Positions 18,426 to 28,400 of a stretch of 64,000 nt of DNA are shown here, piece after piece (within the stretch, counting starts at the first letter, position 1; every line of letters starts with the position of its first letter). Origin of the DNA: a bacterium (lineage in GTDB: Bacteria; Joyebacterota; Joyebacteria; Joyebacterales; Joyebacteraceae); assembly GCA_025782395.1 (NCBI GenBank), contig JALGZD010000091.1, positions 1 to 64,000 of the forward strand, given 5' to 3'. The notes beneath the pieces are model-generated. The model was not told where the DNA came from and made no database searches. It saw only the letters and a list, made by a program, of their open reading frames with translations. Both the position numbers and the translations under genes were made by a program.

Positions 18426-20909
18426 CTAGTCCACGAACTGTCCGGTGACCGCCCTGAACTGCACCATGTCGGTCAGGCTGCCTCCACCTATGTCAAGCAT
18501 CCGCCAGAGCCCGAGTTTGATCGAGACCTCTTCCATGATGAGATCCATGATGTCCTTGGGAGTCCTGTAGAGAACCAGGGTCGCATCCGCCGGGGTAGTC
18601 CCGATGGACTCGCATGCATAGGCAACGGCGTCGGTCAGCCCACCGAGCTCGTCGATGAGCTTGAGTTCGAGCGCCTGGTTGCCGGTGTAGACGCGCCCCT
18701 CCGCCACCTTGCGAAGTTCATCCTTGTCGATCCCGCGTCCATCGACGATCCGGTCGAGGAACTCCTCATACATCCACTGGATATAGTCGTTGGCAACCTC
18801 GTTCTCGTCATCTGTGAACCTGCGTGTCGAAGACCAGGCGTCGGCAAACTCGCTGCTCTTGAAAGTCTCGTGTGTAGCGTCGATTTTCCCGTAGAGCCCT
18901 GCAAGCGACGCCTTCATCATGACGACACCGATACTGCCCGTGATCGTGAGGGGGTCGGCGAAGATCCTCTCTGCCGCACACGCGATGTAGTAGCCGCCGG
19001 AGCCTGCGAGATCGCCCATCGAGACGATGAACGGCTTTTTCTCTGCGAGCTTCTTTGTCTCGGCCCAGATGATGTCCGACGCGAGCGCGCTTCCGCCACC
19101 GCTGTCGACGCGTAGCACGACCGCTTTGATCGAGTCGTCATTGCGCGCTCGGCGGAGCTGCTTCACCAGCGTCTCCGAGCCTATCGACTCGCGGCCCCAG
19201 ATCGGATCATTGCCGCTCTTACCGACACCGATTCCGCCGTACGCTCCGATGATCACGACCTTAGGCCCGTAGCTCCAGTCGTAGGTTTTCTTCGTCCAAC
19301 CCGAGACGTCGACGGTCGATATCTCCTCCGGCTCATCCGGCAGATCACCACCGGCGAGTTCCAGTGCGGTCGCCTTTGCATCGGCGTAGAAGCCGAGGAC
19401 GTCGATGAGGCCCGCGGTGAGCGCGTCCGGCGGAGTGTACGGGCGCCCGTCGGCGAGTGCCTCCATCTCATCGTAGGTCATGTCGCGCCCGCCGGCCATC
19501 GCGGTCACCGTCTCCCGAAAGTTGTCGTCGATCATCGACTGGACTTCCTCGCGCTGGACATCGGTCAGAGGTCCCGCACCTATCGAGTGGAAGGTGCTCT
19601 TGTACTTCCCGGCCGAGATGTAGTCCCATTCAACGCCGAGTTTCTCGGTGGTTCCGGTGTAGCGCATGATGTTGACGTACTGCCCGAGTCCGTCGATGCC
19701 TGCGATCCTCGGCATGACTATGACGTCGGCCGCAGAGGCCAGGTAGTACTCCGGCGTCCCGGCGCCGTACTCGAGGAATGCCACAAAGCGTGTACCATGT
19801 TTCTCGCCGGCCGAGACGATTGCGTCCCGGAGCTCCTGGACGAGTGCGCTCGGTCCGCCCATGAACCCTGAGCCGAGCGGTTTGATATTGAGAAGAACAC
19901 ACTCGACCGAGGAGTCTTCCGCGGCTCTCCGTATGTCGCGTATCAACCGCTGGACTCCTCCGCGCGGCTTGCCTAAGAGGCTCCAGCGCGACCCGTAGTC
20001 GTTGAGCGGCCCGGAGATCTCGATCTCGGCCAGCTGTTCTCCCGGCTTGAGAATCGTGCGCAGTCGCTGAGTCGAATTCCCGAACTCGACCGTGTAGATG
20101 CTCTCGGATGTGCCCTTGTGGCTTCTCGTCGAGGCGCCGCCGCCGAAGTGGGTCGTGTTGAACCAAAGACCGAAGCTGGTCTCCTGCTCCCGCTCGTCGC
20201 CGGATGTGAACGACTGGACAGAACCCCTCAGCACGACACCGTCTATGATCTCGGCCTCCAGTCCTCCGGTGTAGACGGTGTCCTCGATATCCTGTTTGTC
20301 GGCAACACTTGCGTCGGCCATGAGAGTCAGGCGGTTGCCTATCGGGCGGACGGCCAGCCCTGCCGTGTACGTGATGGGAGCCGCGATCTCGCCGAAGATC
20401 CTGGGTTCGGAGAGATTGGTGACCGTGCCGCCCAGGGAGAGGAAATCGGCGGGACGATACATGATGCCGACATCCCAGGTACCCGTCTTGAGCGCGTCTC
20501 CAAAGTGGGGGCGGAACCAGCGGTAGTCGAATCCGATCGCGAGTTTGCGGAACTCGCCGAGTGCCATCCCGACGACGAATGTGTCGAAGGCATCATCGCC
20601 TGGAAGGAAGACCGAACCGTCTTTCCCGGCGGTCGCCTCCCACATCTGGCTACGCGAATATCCGAAGCCTACGCCCGGTCCCTTCAGAGCGAGTCTGCAG
20701 TCGGAGAATTGCTCGCCGACCATCGTGTACGACGAGTAGCATCCGGACTCGTTGTACATGCCAAGCCCCGCAGGGTTTACGAAGATGGCCGTAGCATCAT
20801 CGTTCAGGGCGACCGAACTCGCGCCCCTCAACCAGTTGTCCGACAGTAGCGTCGCCGACGCCGTGACAGAGAACAGAACAACAAACAATACAACCAGCAG
20901 AAAACGCAT
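18426..20909 (-). CDS. sppA: SppA-type S49 protease fused to an N-terminal outer-membrane barrel-like domain
   Basis: 827 residues. After a signal peptide (about 1-20), residues 21-285 look like a PorV/FadL-like barrel (RGASSVALNDDATAIFVNPAGLG, alternating strands, GRAIGFDYRWF-type turns). Residues 295-820 are a tandem signal-peptide-peptidase core of the 67K type. The catalytic dyad is present: Lys437 in SAGKYKS and Ser637 in MGDLAGSGGYY. The family motifs VDSGGGSALASDIIW and DPLTITGSIGV also occur. SppA normally degrades signal peptides in the inner membrane. Here the barrel would place it at the outer membrane, an unusual layout. ATG 20909 has GGAGG 5 nt upstream. It is the last gene of a rlmN-led group. 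Confidence 0.85.
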   Translation of the reverse strand: MRFLLVVLFVVLFSVTASATLLSDNWLRGASSVALNDDATAIFVNPAGLGMYNESGCYSSYTMVGEQFSDCRLALKGPGVGFGYSRSQMWEATAGKDGSVFLPGDDAFDTFVVGMALGEFRKLAIGFDYRWFRPHFGDALKTGTWDVGIMYRPADFLSLGGTVTNLSEPRIFGEIAAPITYTAGLAVRPIGNRLTLMADASVADKQDIEDTVYTGGLEAEIIDGVVLRGSVQSFTSGDEREQETSFGLWFNTTHFGGGASTRSHKGTSESIYTVEFGNSTQRLRTILKPGEQLAEIEISGPLNDYGSRWSLLGKPRGGVQRLIRDIRRAAEDSSVECVLLNIKPLGSGFMGGPSALVQELRDAIVSAGEKHGTRFVAFLEYGAGTPEYYLASAADVIVMPRIAGIDGLGQYVNIMRYTGTTEKLGVEWDYISAGKYKSTFHSIGAGPLTDVQREEVQSMIDDNFRETVTAMAGGRDMTYDEMEALADGRPYTPPDALTAGLIDVLGFYADAKATALELAGGDLPDEPEEISTVDVSGWTKKTYDWSYGPKVVIIGAYGGIGVGKSGNDPIWGRESIGSETLVKQLRRARNDDSIKAVVLRVDSGGGSALASDIIWAETKKLAEKKPFIVSMGDLAGSGGYYIACAAERIFADPLTITGSIGVVMMKASLAGLYGKIDATHETFKSSEFADAWSSTRRFTDDENEVANDYIQWMYEEFLDRIVDGRGIDKDELRKVAEGRVYTGNQALELKLIDELGGLTDAVAYACESIGTTPADATLVLYRTPKDIMDLIMEEVSIKLGLWRMLDIGGGSLTDMVQFRAVTGQFVD

Positions 20910-21003
20910 CGCTGCCTCCGTGAATCGTCGCCGCGCATGGCCTTGAGTTGAATGCGGGTTGCCGCGTGCGCTGTGTCTTTCCCCAGTCGTACGCGCTTCC
21001 GCC

Positions 21004-22209
21004 CTAGAAGACCGTTTCCAGACGGAGGATGACCCTGATGTCGGCGTCCTCAGTCGTGGTCGGTCTTGCCACATCTATTCTCATATCGCCGGCGCCGGGC
21101 GCGTCCAGCCTGACACCGATGCCGACGTCGTAATTCATTTCATCGGAACTGTACTCGACAGGCGCCGTGCCGAACCAGGCGCGGCCGGCATCGGCGAAGT
21201 AGATGATCTCGAGATCCTCGATCATATGAACGCCGTACTCCACGGATGCGAAGAACAGGTGTTTCCCCTCGAACTCATTGTAGTCGTAACCTCTCAGGTT
21301 CCCCATGCCGCCGAGATGAAAGAGCTTGTGCGAGGGGAAGTCGGTTCCGTTTGCGAGTCCCCAGGACACTCTCAGGTTCAGAGTCTGGGTGGGAGAGAGC
21401 CGCAAGTAGCGGTGAGTCTCAAGGAACGTCTTCCGGTAGTCGTAGTCCCCGCCGGTCATGCCGCCGGCGTACTCGGCAAGAAGCACTGCTTTCCAGCCGG
21501 TGTTCTCGATCGGATCGTGGTTGTCGTACATGATCGTGCCCGTGAAGTTCTTGAGCACGCCTTCATACTCCTCCCGGCCGTCGAGAACGCCGCGTTCCAG
21601 AGGTGGGTTATCCGACCAGTCGGCGTCCGAGCGGAAGGCGCTCCAGACATGCTGCCTGGTTTCGAGCGAGGAGAGCTCGTCGTTCGCATACTCCACGCGG
21701 ATCGATTTCCCGGGAGCGAACTCGTGTTCGGCGAAGATCGTGAAGCCTTCGCGCTGGAAGTAGTTGCGGAACTCCTGACGGAAAAAGAAGGCCAGGAGGT
21801 TGTTTTCAATAGTGGTGATCATTTCCATATCTTCGCGGCTCCAGGCCGACCGGTCGTAGAACGATACACCCAGTGAGAACGAGTCGGAAGAAAAGAGCGG
21901 CTGCTCGACCGAGATGAAATAGTAATTGTCTGCTCTGGCAGACGGCCAGCCTCGACTCGCCACCAGCCGTGGGTGCATGCTCGCACGGCGTTCGTACTCT
22001 ATTCCCATGTAAGAGAGCAGGCCGTCCACCCGGTTGTAGTAGACATCGACTTTCGGCTGGAACCCCTCACCGTCGTTCAATTCAAGGAACTCCGACGCGG
22101 TCGCCGATATGAAGGCGCCGTCGTCGCTGGATTCCTCTCCCGCAGCAGGTGGAGGCGCGGTGAAAGCAAGCAGGGCTGCTATCAATGGGATTACTGTGAA
22201 ACGTAGCAT
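21004..22209 (-). CDS. Omp85/BamA-type surface antigen barrel without POTRA domains
   Basis: 401 residues. Signal peptide about 1-23 (TVIPLIAALLAFTAPPPAAG). The rest is a 16-strand-like barrel with amphipathic strands. It holds the Omp85 signature LFHLGGMGNLRGYDYNEF and ends in a strand with terminal phenylalanine (ILRLETVF). The length leaves no room for POTRA repeats, so it is a short Omp85 (TamA/patatin-linked type) rather than BamA. It lies between the secreted 257-residue protein and the sppA fusion and may be co-transcribed. ATG 22209 has AAGAGG 7 nt upstream. Confidence 0.8.
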   Translation of the reverse strand: MLRFTVIPLIAALLAFTAPPPAAGEESSDDGAFISATASEFLELNDGEGFQPKVDVYYNRVDGLLSYMGIEYERRASMHPRLVASRGWPSARADNYYFISVEQPLFSSDSFSLGVSFYDRSAWSREDMEMITTIENNLLAFFFRQEFRNYFQREGFTIFAEHEFAPGKSIRVEYANDELSSLETRQHVWSAFRSDADWSDNPPLERGVLDGREEYEGVLKNFTGTIMYDNHDPIENTGWKAVLLAEYAGGMTGGDYDYRKTFLETHRYLRLSPTQTLNLRVSWGLANGTDFPSHKLFHLGGMGNLRGYDYNEFEGKHLFFASVEYGVHMIEDLEIIYFADAGRAWFGTAPVEYSSDEMNYDVGIGVRLDAPGAGDMRIDVARPTTTEDADIRVILRLETVF

Positions 22210-22328
22210 GACGCATCCTCTTGAGGGCACGGTCGTAGACAGCCGATTCAGGAAACCAGACAGCGCATCATCGATGAGCGGATGACGCGTTCTGTCAATG
22301 AGACAACACCCGTACGGCGGAGGTTTCA

Positions 22329-23102
22329 CTAGTTGCGAGTTACGATAGTATCAGTGAAGGCGTCGTTGCTGCAACGACGAACGTAGAGGGACTCGATCTC
22401 CGGAAACGTAAGGAAAACGTCGCCCGCAAGACGCTGAGTCAACGCTGCCAGTCGACTCTCTTCCTCCATGTCTACCTCTCCCGTGAAAAGATACTCCATG
22501 TAGAGGTTCGGTCCGTCGCCGGCGAGGCCGAGGATGCGCTGAGGGCTCAGGAGGGGACTGGAGCCTGTTTCCTCCTCGAAGGCCTTGAGGCGCGTCCGTA
22601 GTCGCTGATCGAACTCAAGATCGACGACCCGACGCGAGAGGCCCGTGAGACAGATTCTGTTGAGGCTGAGCGCGTTGCAGAGCGCGCGCGGTCCCCGCTC
22701 CCACACATTCCCCCCGGCCGTGTGGTAGAAGGCCTCGTAGTCGTCGTTCATTCCCAGCAGATAGGCCGGGACGCTGTCCGAGACGTATGGAGTAATCCTC
22801 ATCTCACCCTCCCAGTCGGGAGGCATCAGCCAGATCCGGTAGAAGGAATAGTAGTGGAATCCGTCGGGGTGGTAGAAGCGGGTTGAGGTGTCCTCGACCA
22901 TGACATAGATGCCGTCGGCCGGCCCGGACCAGCCGATCGGAACCCTGGCTGTGTCGACTTCGACCACGCGCCACATCGCAGGGATGATGTCCTCGACCTG
23001 CGCAATGAGGCTCTGGAGACCCGTTGCCGCAGGCGCGGTCGCTCCCGCCGCGGTCGCGGCGAGCAGAACAACCGCCAGTATCGTCACTTCGAGTTTTCTC
23101 AT
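22329..23102 (-). CDS. Secreted protein of unknown function
   Basis: 257 residues. The signal peptide is about 1-20 (LEVTILAVVLLAATAAGA). The mature part has alternating hydrophobic strands (YVMVEDTSTRFYHPDGFHYYSFYRIWLMPPDW). No enzyme motif is recognised. Its ATG overlaps the TGA stop of rlmN by the ATGA pattern, so translation is coupled. It may be a beta-sandwich in the envelope. Confidence 0.75.
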   Translation of the reverse strand: MRKLEVTILAVVLLAATAAGATAPAATGLQSLIAQVEDIIPAMWRVVEVDTARVPIGWSGPADGIYVMVEDTSTRFYHPDGFHYYSFYRIWLMPPDWEGEMRITPYVSDSVPAYLLGMNDDYEAFYHTAGGNVWERGPRALCNALSLNRICLTGLSRRVVDLEFDQRLRTRLKAFEEETGSSPLLSPQRILGLAGDGPNLYMEYLFTGEVDMEEESRLAALTQRLAGDVFLTFPEIESLYVRRCSNDAFTDTIVTRN

Positions 23103-24142
23103 TCGATGTCCGGAAGCACACACAATTGTCCGCAGCCCGCCGCAATGTCGCTTCCATGGCTTATCCTCCGGACGACCGTGGGACACTGCTGCTTGAGGCG
23201 CGCGGCGAAATCCGCGAACGACTCATCATCGGGGGACGCGTACGCTGCACCCTCAATCTCATTGTAGCAGATGAGGTTGATCCTGGCCAACAGGTCTCGC
23301 GCGATCCCACCCAGGATAGTGGCCATCTCCGGCGAATCGTTGACGCCCTTCAACAGGACGTACTCGATCGTTACCAGTCTCCCGACGGTCGTGGTGAAGT
23401 ACTTGAGGGCGTCCAGCAGCTCGTCCAGGGGATAGCGCTCGGCAATCGGCATGAGATGCGCACGGAGCTCCTGGGTAGGGGCATTGAGTGAGACCGCAAG
23501 ATTGATCTGGAGGCCCTCGCCGGCAAGCTGTCTGATGCCCGGCACGATTCCGACCGTCGAGACCGTCATCCGGCGCGCTCCGATCGCGAGTCCCCACGGC
23601 GCATTGGCGATCCGAATCGCCTTCATTAGAGAACGGTAGTTGTCGAGCGGCTCGCCCATTCCCATGAAGACCAGATTGTTGAGTCTGACAGGCGCCAGGC
23701 GCCGCCGCAGCTGGAGTATCTGCTCGACTATCTCGCCGGGAGAGAGGTTGCGCTTGAATCCCATCGCGCCGGTTGCGCAGAAGCGACACCCAAAGCGACA
23801 ACCTACCTGGGTCGAGATACAGCCGGTATGCCGTTCGTCGTCGGTCAGAATGACCGTCTCGATCCGCGCACCATCCGGGTACTCAAGCAGGAGCTTCTCG
23901 GTGTCGTCGATGGCCGACCGCTCGGCGCGCACGACCTTGGAGCGCGCCATGGTTACCTTGGAGTCGAGAGCCGCCTTCAACTCCCTTGAGAGGTTCTTCA
24001 TCTCAGAGAGGTCCTGGACGCCCTTGGCGAAGAGCCATCCAGCCATCTGGTCGGCGCGGTAGCGCGGCTGACCCAGTTCGGCGACCAACTCTTCGAGCTC
24101 CGACAGGAGCATACCCTTCAGGTCGGGAACACGGTTTTTCAC
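23099..24142 (-). CDS. rlmN: 23S rRNA (adenine2503-C2)-methyltransferase RlmN
   Basis: About 347 residues. RlmN is a radical SAM enzyme that methylates A2503 of 23S rRNA and A37 of some tRNAs. The 4Fe-4S motif CRFGCRFC is present (CxxxCxxC). The two catalytic cysteines are in HTGCISTQ and DIAAGCGQL. The FMGMGEPLDNY motif of the family is also seen. GTG at 24142 has AAGGA 7 nt upstream and gives the normal length; the longer upstream frame has no support. It is the first gene of a minus-strand group that continues into envelope genes. Confidence 0.95.
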   Translation of the reverse strand: MKNRVPDLKGMLLSELEELVAELGQPRYRADQMAGWLFAKGVQDLSEMKNLSRELKAALDSKVTMARSKVVRAERSAIDDTEKLLLEYPDGARIETVILTDDERHTGCISTQVGCRFGCRFCATGAMGFKRNLSPGEIVEQILQLRRRLAPVRLNNLVFMGMGEPLDNYRSLMKAIRIANAPWGLAIGARRMTVSTVGIVPGIRQLAGEGLQINLAVSLNAPTQELRAHLMPIAERYPLDELLDALKYFTTTVGRLVTIEYVLLKGVNDSPEMATILGGIARDLLARINLICYNEIEGAAYASPDDESFADFAARLKQQCPTVVRRISHGSDIAAGCGQLCVLPDIE

Positions 24143-24235
24143 TACCTCATCCTTGTGATCGTGTCTCACGGCGCGGTGCACACGTGTCTCTGAAGTCCTC
24201 CCGCGCGGGTATCCAGACTCACCTCTATCATACAC

Positions 24236-24273
24236 CCCGATGTGTGTTTCTGGATATATCCCGATGTGTGTTT
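24236..24273. promoter_or_regulatory. Direct repeats, possible operator for the ArsR regulator
   Basis: Two copies of CCCGATGTGTGTTT (24236-24249 and 24260-24273) lie 24 bp apart, about two helical turns. A -10-like TATGAT for rlmN is next to the first (24227-24232, minus strand). They sit between divergent rlmN and the arsR-type gene, about 110 bp from the latter. Binding by that regulator is an inference. Confidence 0.45.
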
Positions 24274-24349
24274 GTGGAAGCTGTGGCCGGTCTGCGGCGC
24301 GCCGGGCGCGAAAGGCGTCTCGGGGAGACACCGGAACCGGCGGTGGGCC

Positions 24350-24377
24350 TTGACTGCCGGCGTGCTGGATGTTAGCT
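24350..24377 (+). promoter_or_regulatory. Candidate promoter of the ArsR gene giving a near-leaderless start
   Basis: TTGACT (24350-24355), 16 nt, TTAGCT (24372-24377). The ATG at 24385 is only 7 nt after the -10, and no SD precedes it. Both support a leaderless mRNA, but the -10 is weak. Confidence 0.35.
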
Positions 24378-24384
24378 CTTGTCC

Positions 24385-24795
24385 ATGACACGACTTGCCG
24401 ACATCATATGCGAGCTGGGAGACGCGACGAGGTTGCGTGTCCTTTTCGCAATCCTCGATGCGCGGAAGAACGTCTCGCAGATCGTTGCCGAGCTGAAGCT
24501 CACGCAGCCGCAGGTTTCCTACCATCTCAGAAAGCTGAAGGATGCCGGGCTCGCCGTCGAAGAGAAAGACGGGCGCTGGGTCTGGTACCAGGTGAACTGG
24601 GTGACATCGGATGCGCGTGTGCGGGAGCTGCTGGATCTCCTGGCGAGATGGTCGGGGGAGGCGCACGAAGTGGGGCCCGTCGTCGCGCGCGAGCATCCTG
24701 TCGTCGGACGCGAGCATCCTGAGGAGGCTGTGCGTCCTTCCGTCGAGCGTCCTCTGAGGACGGAGCGGGACGAGCTGGACGATTTTCTGCTCTGA
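24385..24795 (+). CDS. ArsR-family HTH transcriptional regulator
   Basis: 136 residues. An N-terminal winged HTH covers residues about 1-75 (LGDATRLRVLFAILDA, LKLTQPQVSYHLRKLKDAGL, then wing KDGRWVWYQV). The C-terminus has an imperfect repeat (REHPVVGREHPEE) and an acidic end (ERDELDDFLL). No obvious metal-binding Cys pair is present, so the signal is unknown. No SD precedes ATG 24385. Confidence 0.75.
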   Translation: MTRLADIICELGDATRLRVLFAILDARKNVSQIVAELKLTQPQVSYHLRKLKDAGLAVEEKDGRWVWYQVNWVTSDARVRELLDLLARWSGEAHEVGPVVAREHPVVGREHPEEAVRPSVERPLRTERDELDDFLL

Positions 24796-24861
24796 ATGGT
24801 GTGGCAGGTCGGCTGCGGGATTTGTATTCCTGAATTGGTCTCGCCAAACACGGGATTTCAG

Positions 24862-24891
24862 TTGACAGTACGGCCTCCCAAGCGCTAGAAT
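24862..24891 (+). promoter_or_regulatory. Sigma-70-type promoter of the small acidic secreted protein
   Basis: TTGACA (24862-24867), 18 nt, TAGAAT (24886-24891). It is about 150 nt upstream of the ATG at 25038, leaving a long leader. Confidence 0.65.
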
Positions 24892-25037
24892 TCAAGTGGA
24901 TTCGTGAGATCTGTACTGGATTCCCCCCATGTAGCGTCAACCCGCCGCCGGCGGGGCACGCCGACGCATACCCTACGGCGACGAGAAATGCTGTAGCAGG
25001 ACAAGACCACTCCTCAGAAACCACAGGGAGGTAACCT

Positions 25038-25388
25038 ATGCACATGAAATGGGTGTTCACCCTGCTTGTGGTCCTCGCGCTGGGTTCGCTACTCGTTGCG
25101 GGAGCCGCGAACTCAGCGATTCGGACGGAAGGTCCGTCCGGCAGCTCTCAGGTGCACAGTTCGATCACGTACAGGGATGGTGATGGGGAACTTGGTGGTG
25201 ACGATGATCGTTGGGGCAACGCGACGCCAGGCGAACCGGAGGAGATTCCGGATCCGGAGACTCCGGGTGAGGCCGGCGACGCGGGAGACGATGCTGACGG
25301 ACAGACTGAGAAGCAGTTCGTTGCTCTGAACGAGCTGTGGAGCATGCGGATGCGGATGATTCTGAGCTGGATGTTCAGGATCCTCTGA
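25038..25388 (+). CDS. Small secreted acidic protein of unknown function
   Basis: 116 residues. It has a signal-like N-terminus (FTLLVVLALGSLLVAGAANSA), then a low-complexity region rich in Asp/Glu/Gly/Pro (about 50-95). It ends in a Met/Arg-rich amphipathic tail (MRMRMILSWMFRIL). GGGAGG lies 6 nt before the ATG, which is followed by another ATG two codons later. No homologue is recognised. It lies 50 bp upstream of the TPR/AAA+ regulator and is probably co-transcribed. Confidence 0.6.
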   Translation: MHMKWVFTLLVVLALGSLLVAGAANSAIRTEGPSGSSQVHSSITYRDGDGELGGDDDRWGNATPGEPEEIPDPETPGEAGDAGDDADGQTEKQFVALNELWSMRMRMILSWMFRIL

Positions 25389-25438
25389 GTGTTCTGATGT
25401 TCATCCGAATCCCCTGACCTCAGCGCGGGGACAGGACC

Positions 25439-28400
25439 ATGAGCGACAAGAGAAACGACAATGCGCCGGAACGCGAGATGTTGAAAGCGTTCAAGGAAGC
25501 GCTCGAATCGCAGAGCGGCAGAGACGCCGCAGTCGCGGCCGTGCGCCTGGGCGATGTCTATCTCGAGTCCGACAGTTACACTGACGCGCTGAGCTATTTT
25601 GAACGGACCGAGGCCGGTGAGCTTCGCGAGAAGCTCACCGACGCCGAGGCTGCTGGTCTCCTGGTGAGCATCGCGAAGTGCTACCTCGGTCTCGGCAGCT
25701 ACGATGATGCCAGGCGCTACTGCGCGAAGCTGGACGATCTCGATCTCGGAGAAGATGATGATGGATCAGCGTGGGCCGAAGCGAACGTCGTGCTCGCCCG
25801 CGTTGAGATCGAGAGCGGTCGTTACGATGACGCGCTGCGTGCGGCCCGGAAGGGCTACGAGATTCTGAGAACGAGGCCTGACAGCCCGCTTCTGGCGGAG
25901 GCAGGCAAGGTTCTTGGCATCGCGAACGCCGAACTGGGCGACATCAAAGCGGCCCGCGACTACTTCACCGACTACCTGGTGACGCAGAAACGTCTTGGTA
26001 ATGAGGCTGGACTCGCTTCCGCCTACAACAACCTCGGCGTCCTGGCCAAGCGGTCGGGTGACTTCCACGGGGCGCTTGAGTACATCGAAAGCGCTCTCAC
26101 TATCGACCGGAAGCTCGGTCACACGATGGCAATCGCCGATCGTCTCACCAACCTCGGTATCATCCTCTACAAGCTTTCCCGCTGGAGCGAGGCGGAAGAG
26201 AAGCTCAACGAAGCGCGCAAGCTCTATGGGCGGATCGGCGCGACTCGTGGCCTCGTGGCCGCAGAGTCAGCGCTGGGCAACATCTTCCGCGTGCGGCGCG
26301 AGTGGGGTGAGGCACAGAAGCTTTTCCAGAACGCTCTCTCCGCAAGCCAGGAGAAGGGGTACCTGAGGGCCGAAGCTCTGGCTCTGGAGTTCATCGGCCA
26401 CCTGGAGATGGACCGTGGTGAGCACGAGAAGGCGCTGAGGAGACTGAATCGAGCGCTCGGATGTGCGTACAGGCTTTCGTCGAACAGCGATGTTGTCGGT
26501 GAGGTCCTGAGGCGGCGCGCCGAGGTCTACATGGAACTCGGGCGGCTCGACGAGGCCGAGCGTGATTGCTCCGACGGCATCAAGCTCACGCGCGAGATCA
26601 ACGATAGCCTCGAAGAGGGCGCGACCCTCCGCGTGCTGGCCAGCGTCTGCTACGCCAAGGGTGAGCGGACGGCTGCCGAGGTCCTCATCCACAGGGCCGA
26701 AGAGATACTGCGTCGCATTGGGGAATCGTTCGAGCTGGCAAGGGCAGCGCTCGCGGATGGCATCGGTCTCAGGGAATCGTGGACCGGGGACGAACCGCCG
26801 ATCGACCTTATCGAGGCCAGACTGTCGTCCGCGGCCGCGATTTTTGCACGCATCGGCCTCCCGAACTGGGTGGCGCGATGTGAGTTCGAACGCGGGAAGG
26901 CGCTCAAGGTGAGTGGACTGCCCGATCGCGCACGAAGATGGTTGGAGAGCGCAAGACTCAGGTTCGAGGCGGCACACGACAGCCACGGTCTCGCCGAGAT
27001 CGACGCCGCACTCGTGGAACTGGATGTGGTTCTGGCAGACGCGGGAATCGCGCGCCGGGGCCGATACGCACTGATTGCTGAAGGCTACAGATTCCTTGAG
27101 ACGGCCGAACCGAGCCCCGACGATCTCCATGGCTTCGCCGGAGAGCTGGCGGGCGCTCTGTCCGTCGACCGACTGGTCCTCTTTCAGGTCGTCGACGGAG
27201 GGACGCCGTCTGTGGCGACGTCTGTCGACAGGACGGGGAGAGGTGTCTCGGACGTGTGCCGCTTCGTGCGCACGACCGTTTCGAAGCGGGGGCACTCGCG
27301 TCCTCTCGTTGTCAGCAATGGGCACTCCAACGGCGCTTTCACTCCACCGGAAGTGGGCGCGCTCGTGCTGATACCGGCGGAAGTCGGTCTCGACCGCGAA
27401 CGAGTCTACCTTGTGTACGCAGACCGCTCCCGGACCGACAGATCCGTTGCTTTCACGCAGAGCGACGTGGAGTTTGTCGATGCGGCCGGCCGGATCCTGG
27501 GCCTCACGCACTCTCGCGTCGGTGGGGCCATCGGGGGGCGCTCGACCGGGGAGGAGGCCGACAAGCTCCGCGACTCCGCGGAAACGATCGGGATTATCAC
27601 CCGAAGCCCCGAGATGATCCAGATACTCGCGACTGTCGAGCAGCTGAAGAACAGCCGCGTGCCGGTTCTCATACGTGGTGAATCAGGCGTGGGCAAGGAA
27701 CTGATCGCGAAGGCCATCCACTCCGGCAGCAGGACGGCGGCCGGGAGGTTCGTGGCTCTGAATTCCGGCGCCATCGCTCCGAATCTCCAGGAGAGCGAGC
27801 TCTTCGGCCACGTCCGGGGTGCCTTCACGGATGCCGACCGCGATCGTGAGGGTCTAATCGAAGCTGCGGTCGATGGAACACTCTTCCTCGATGAGATAGG
27901 GGAGATGAGCCGGGAGCTTCAGGTGAAGCTCCTGAGGTTCCTCCAGAACGGGGAATTCCGGCGGGTAGGAGAAAGCGTTGCGAGGACCAGCAACGCCCGC
28001 GTCATCTCTGCTACGAACAAGGACCTTCGGAAAGAGGTCGAGAACGGTGGATTCAGGCGGGATCTCTTCTACAGGCTCTGCACCATTACAATTGAAGTCC
28101 CTCCACTCAGGGAGCGCCCGGAGGACATCCCGGCTCTGACGGATCACTTCCTTGAGCACTACGCGAAGCGCGAGGGAAAGACGATCCCAGGGTTCAGCCG
28201 GGAAGTGAAAGAGCTCTTTCTCAGGTACGGATGGCGGGGGAACAACGTGCGGGAGCTGGAGAACGAGGTCCGTCGCGGTGTCGCCCTGACCAGGAGCGGC
28301 GAGACCGTCGGCATCGACAAGATGAGTCCGGAACTCAGGACTCGTGTCGATGTGGGACCCGGTACCGAGTTCGATGAGAGTTGTCCCCGGTCGCTCAAGG

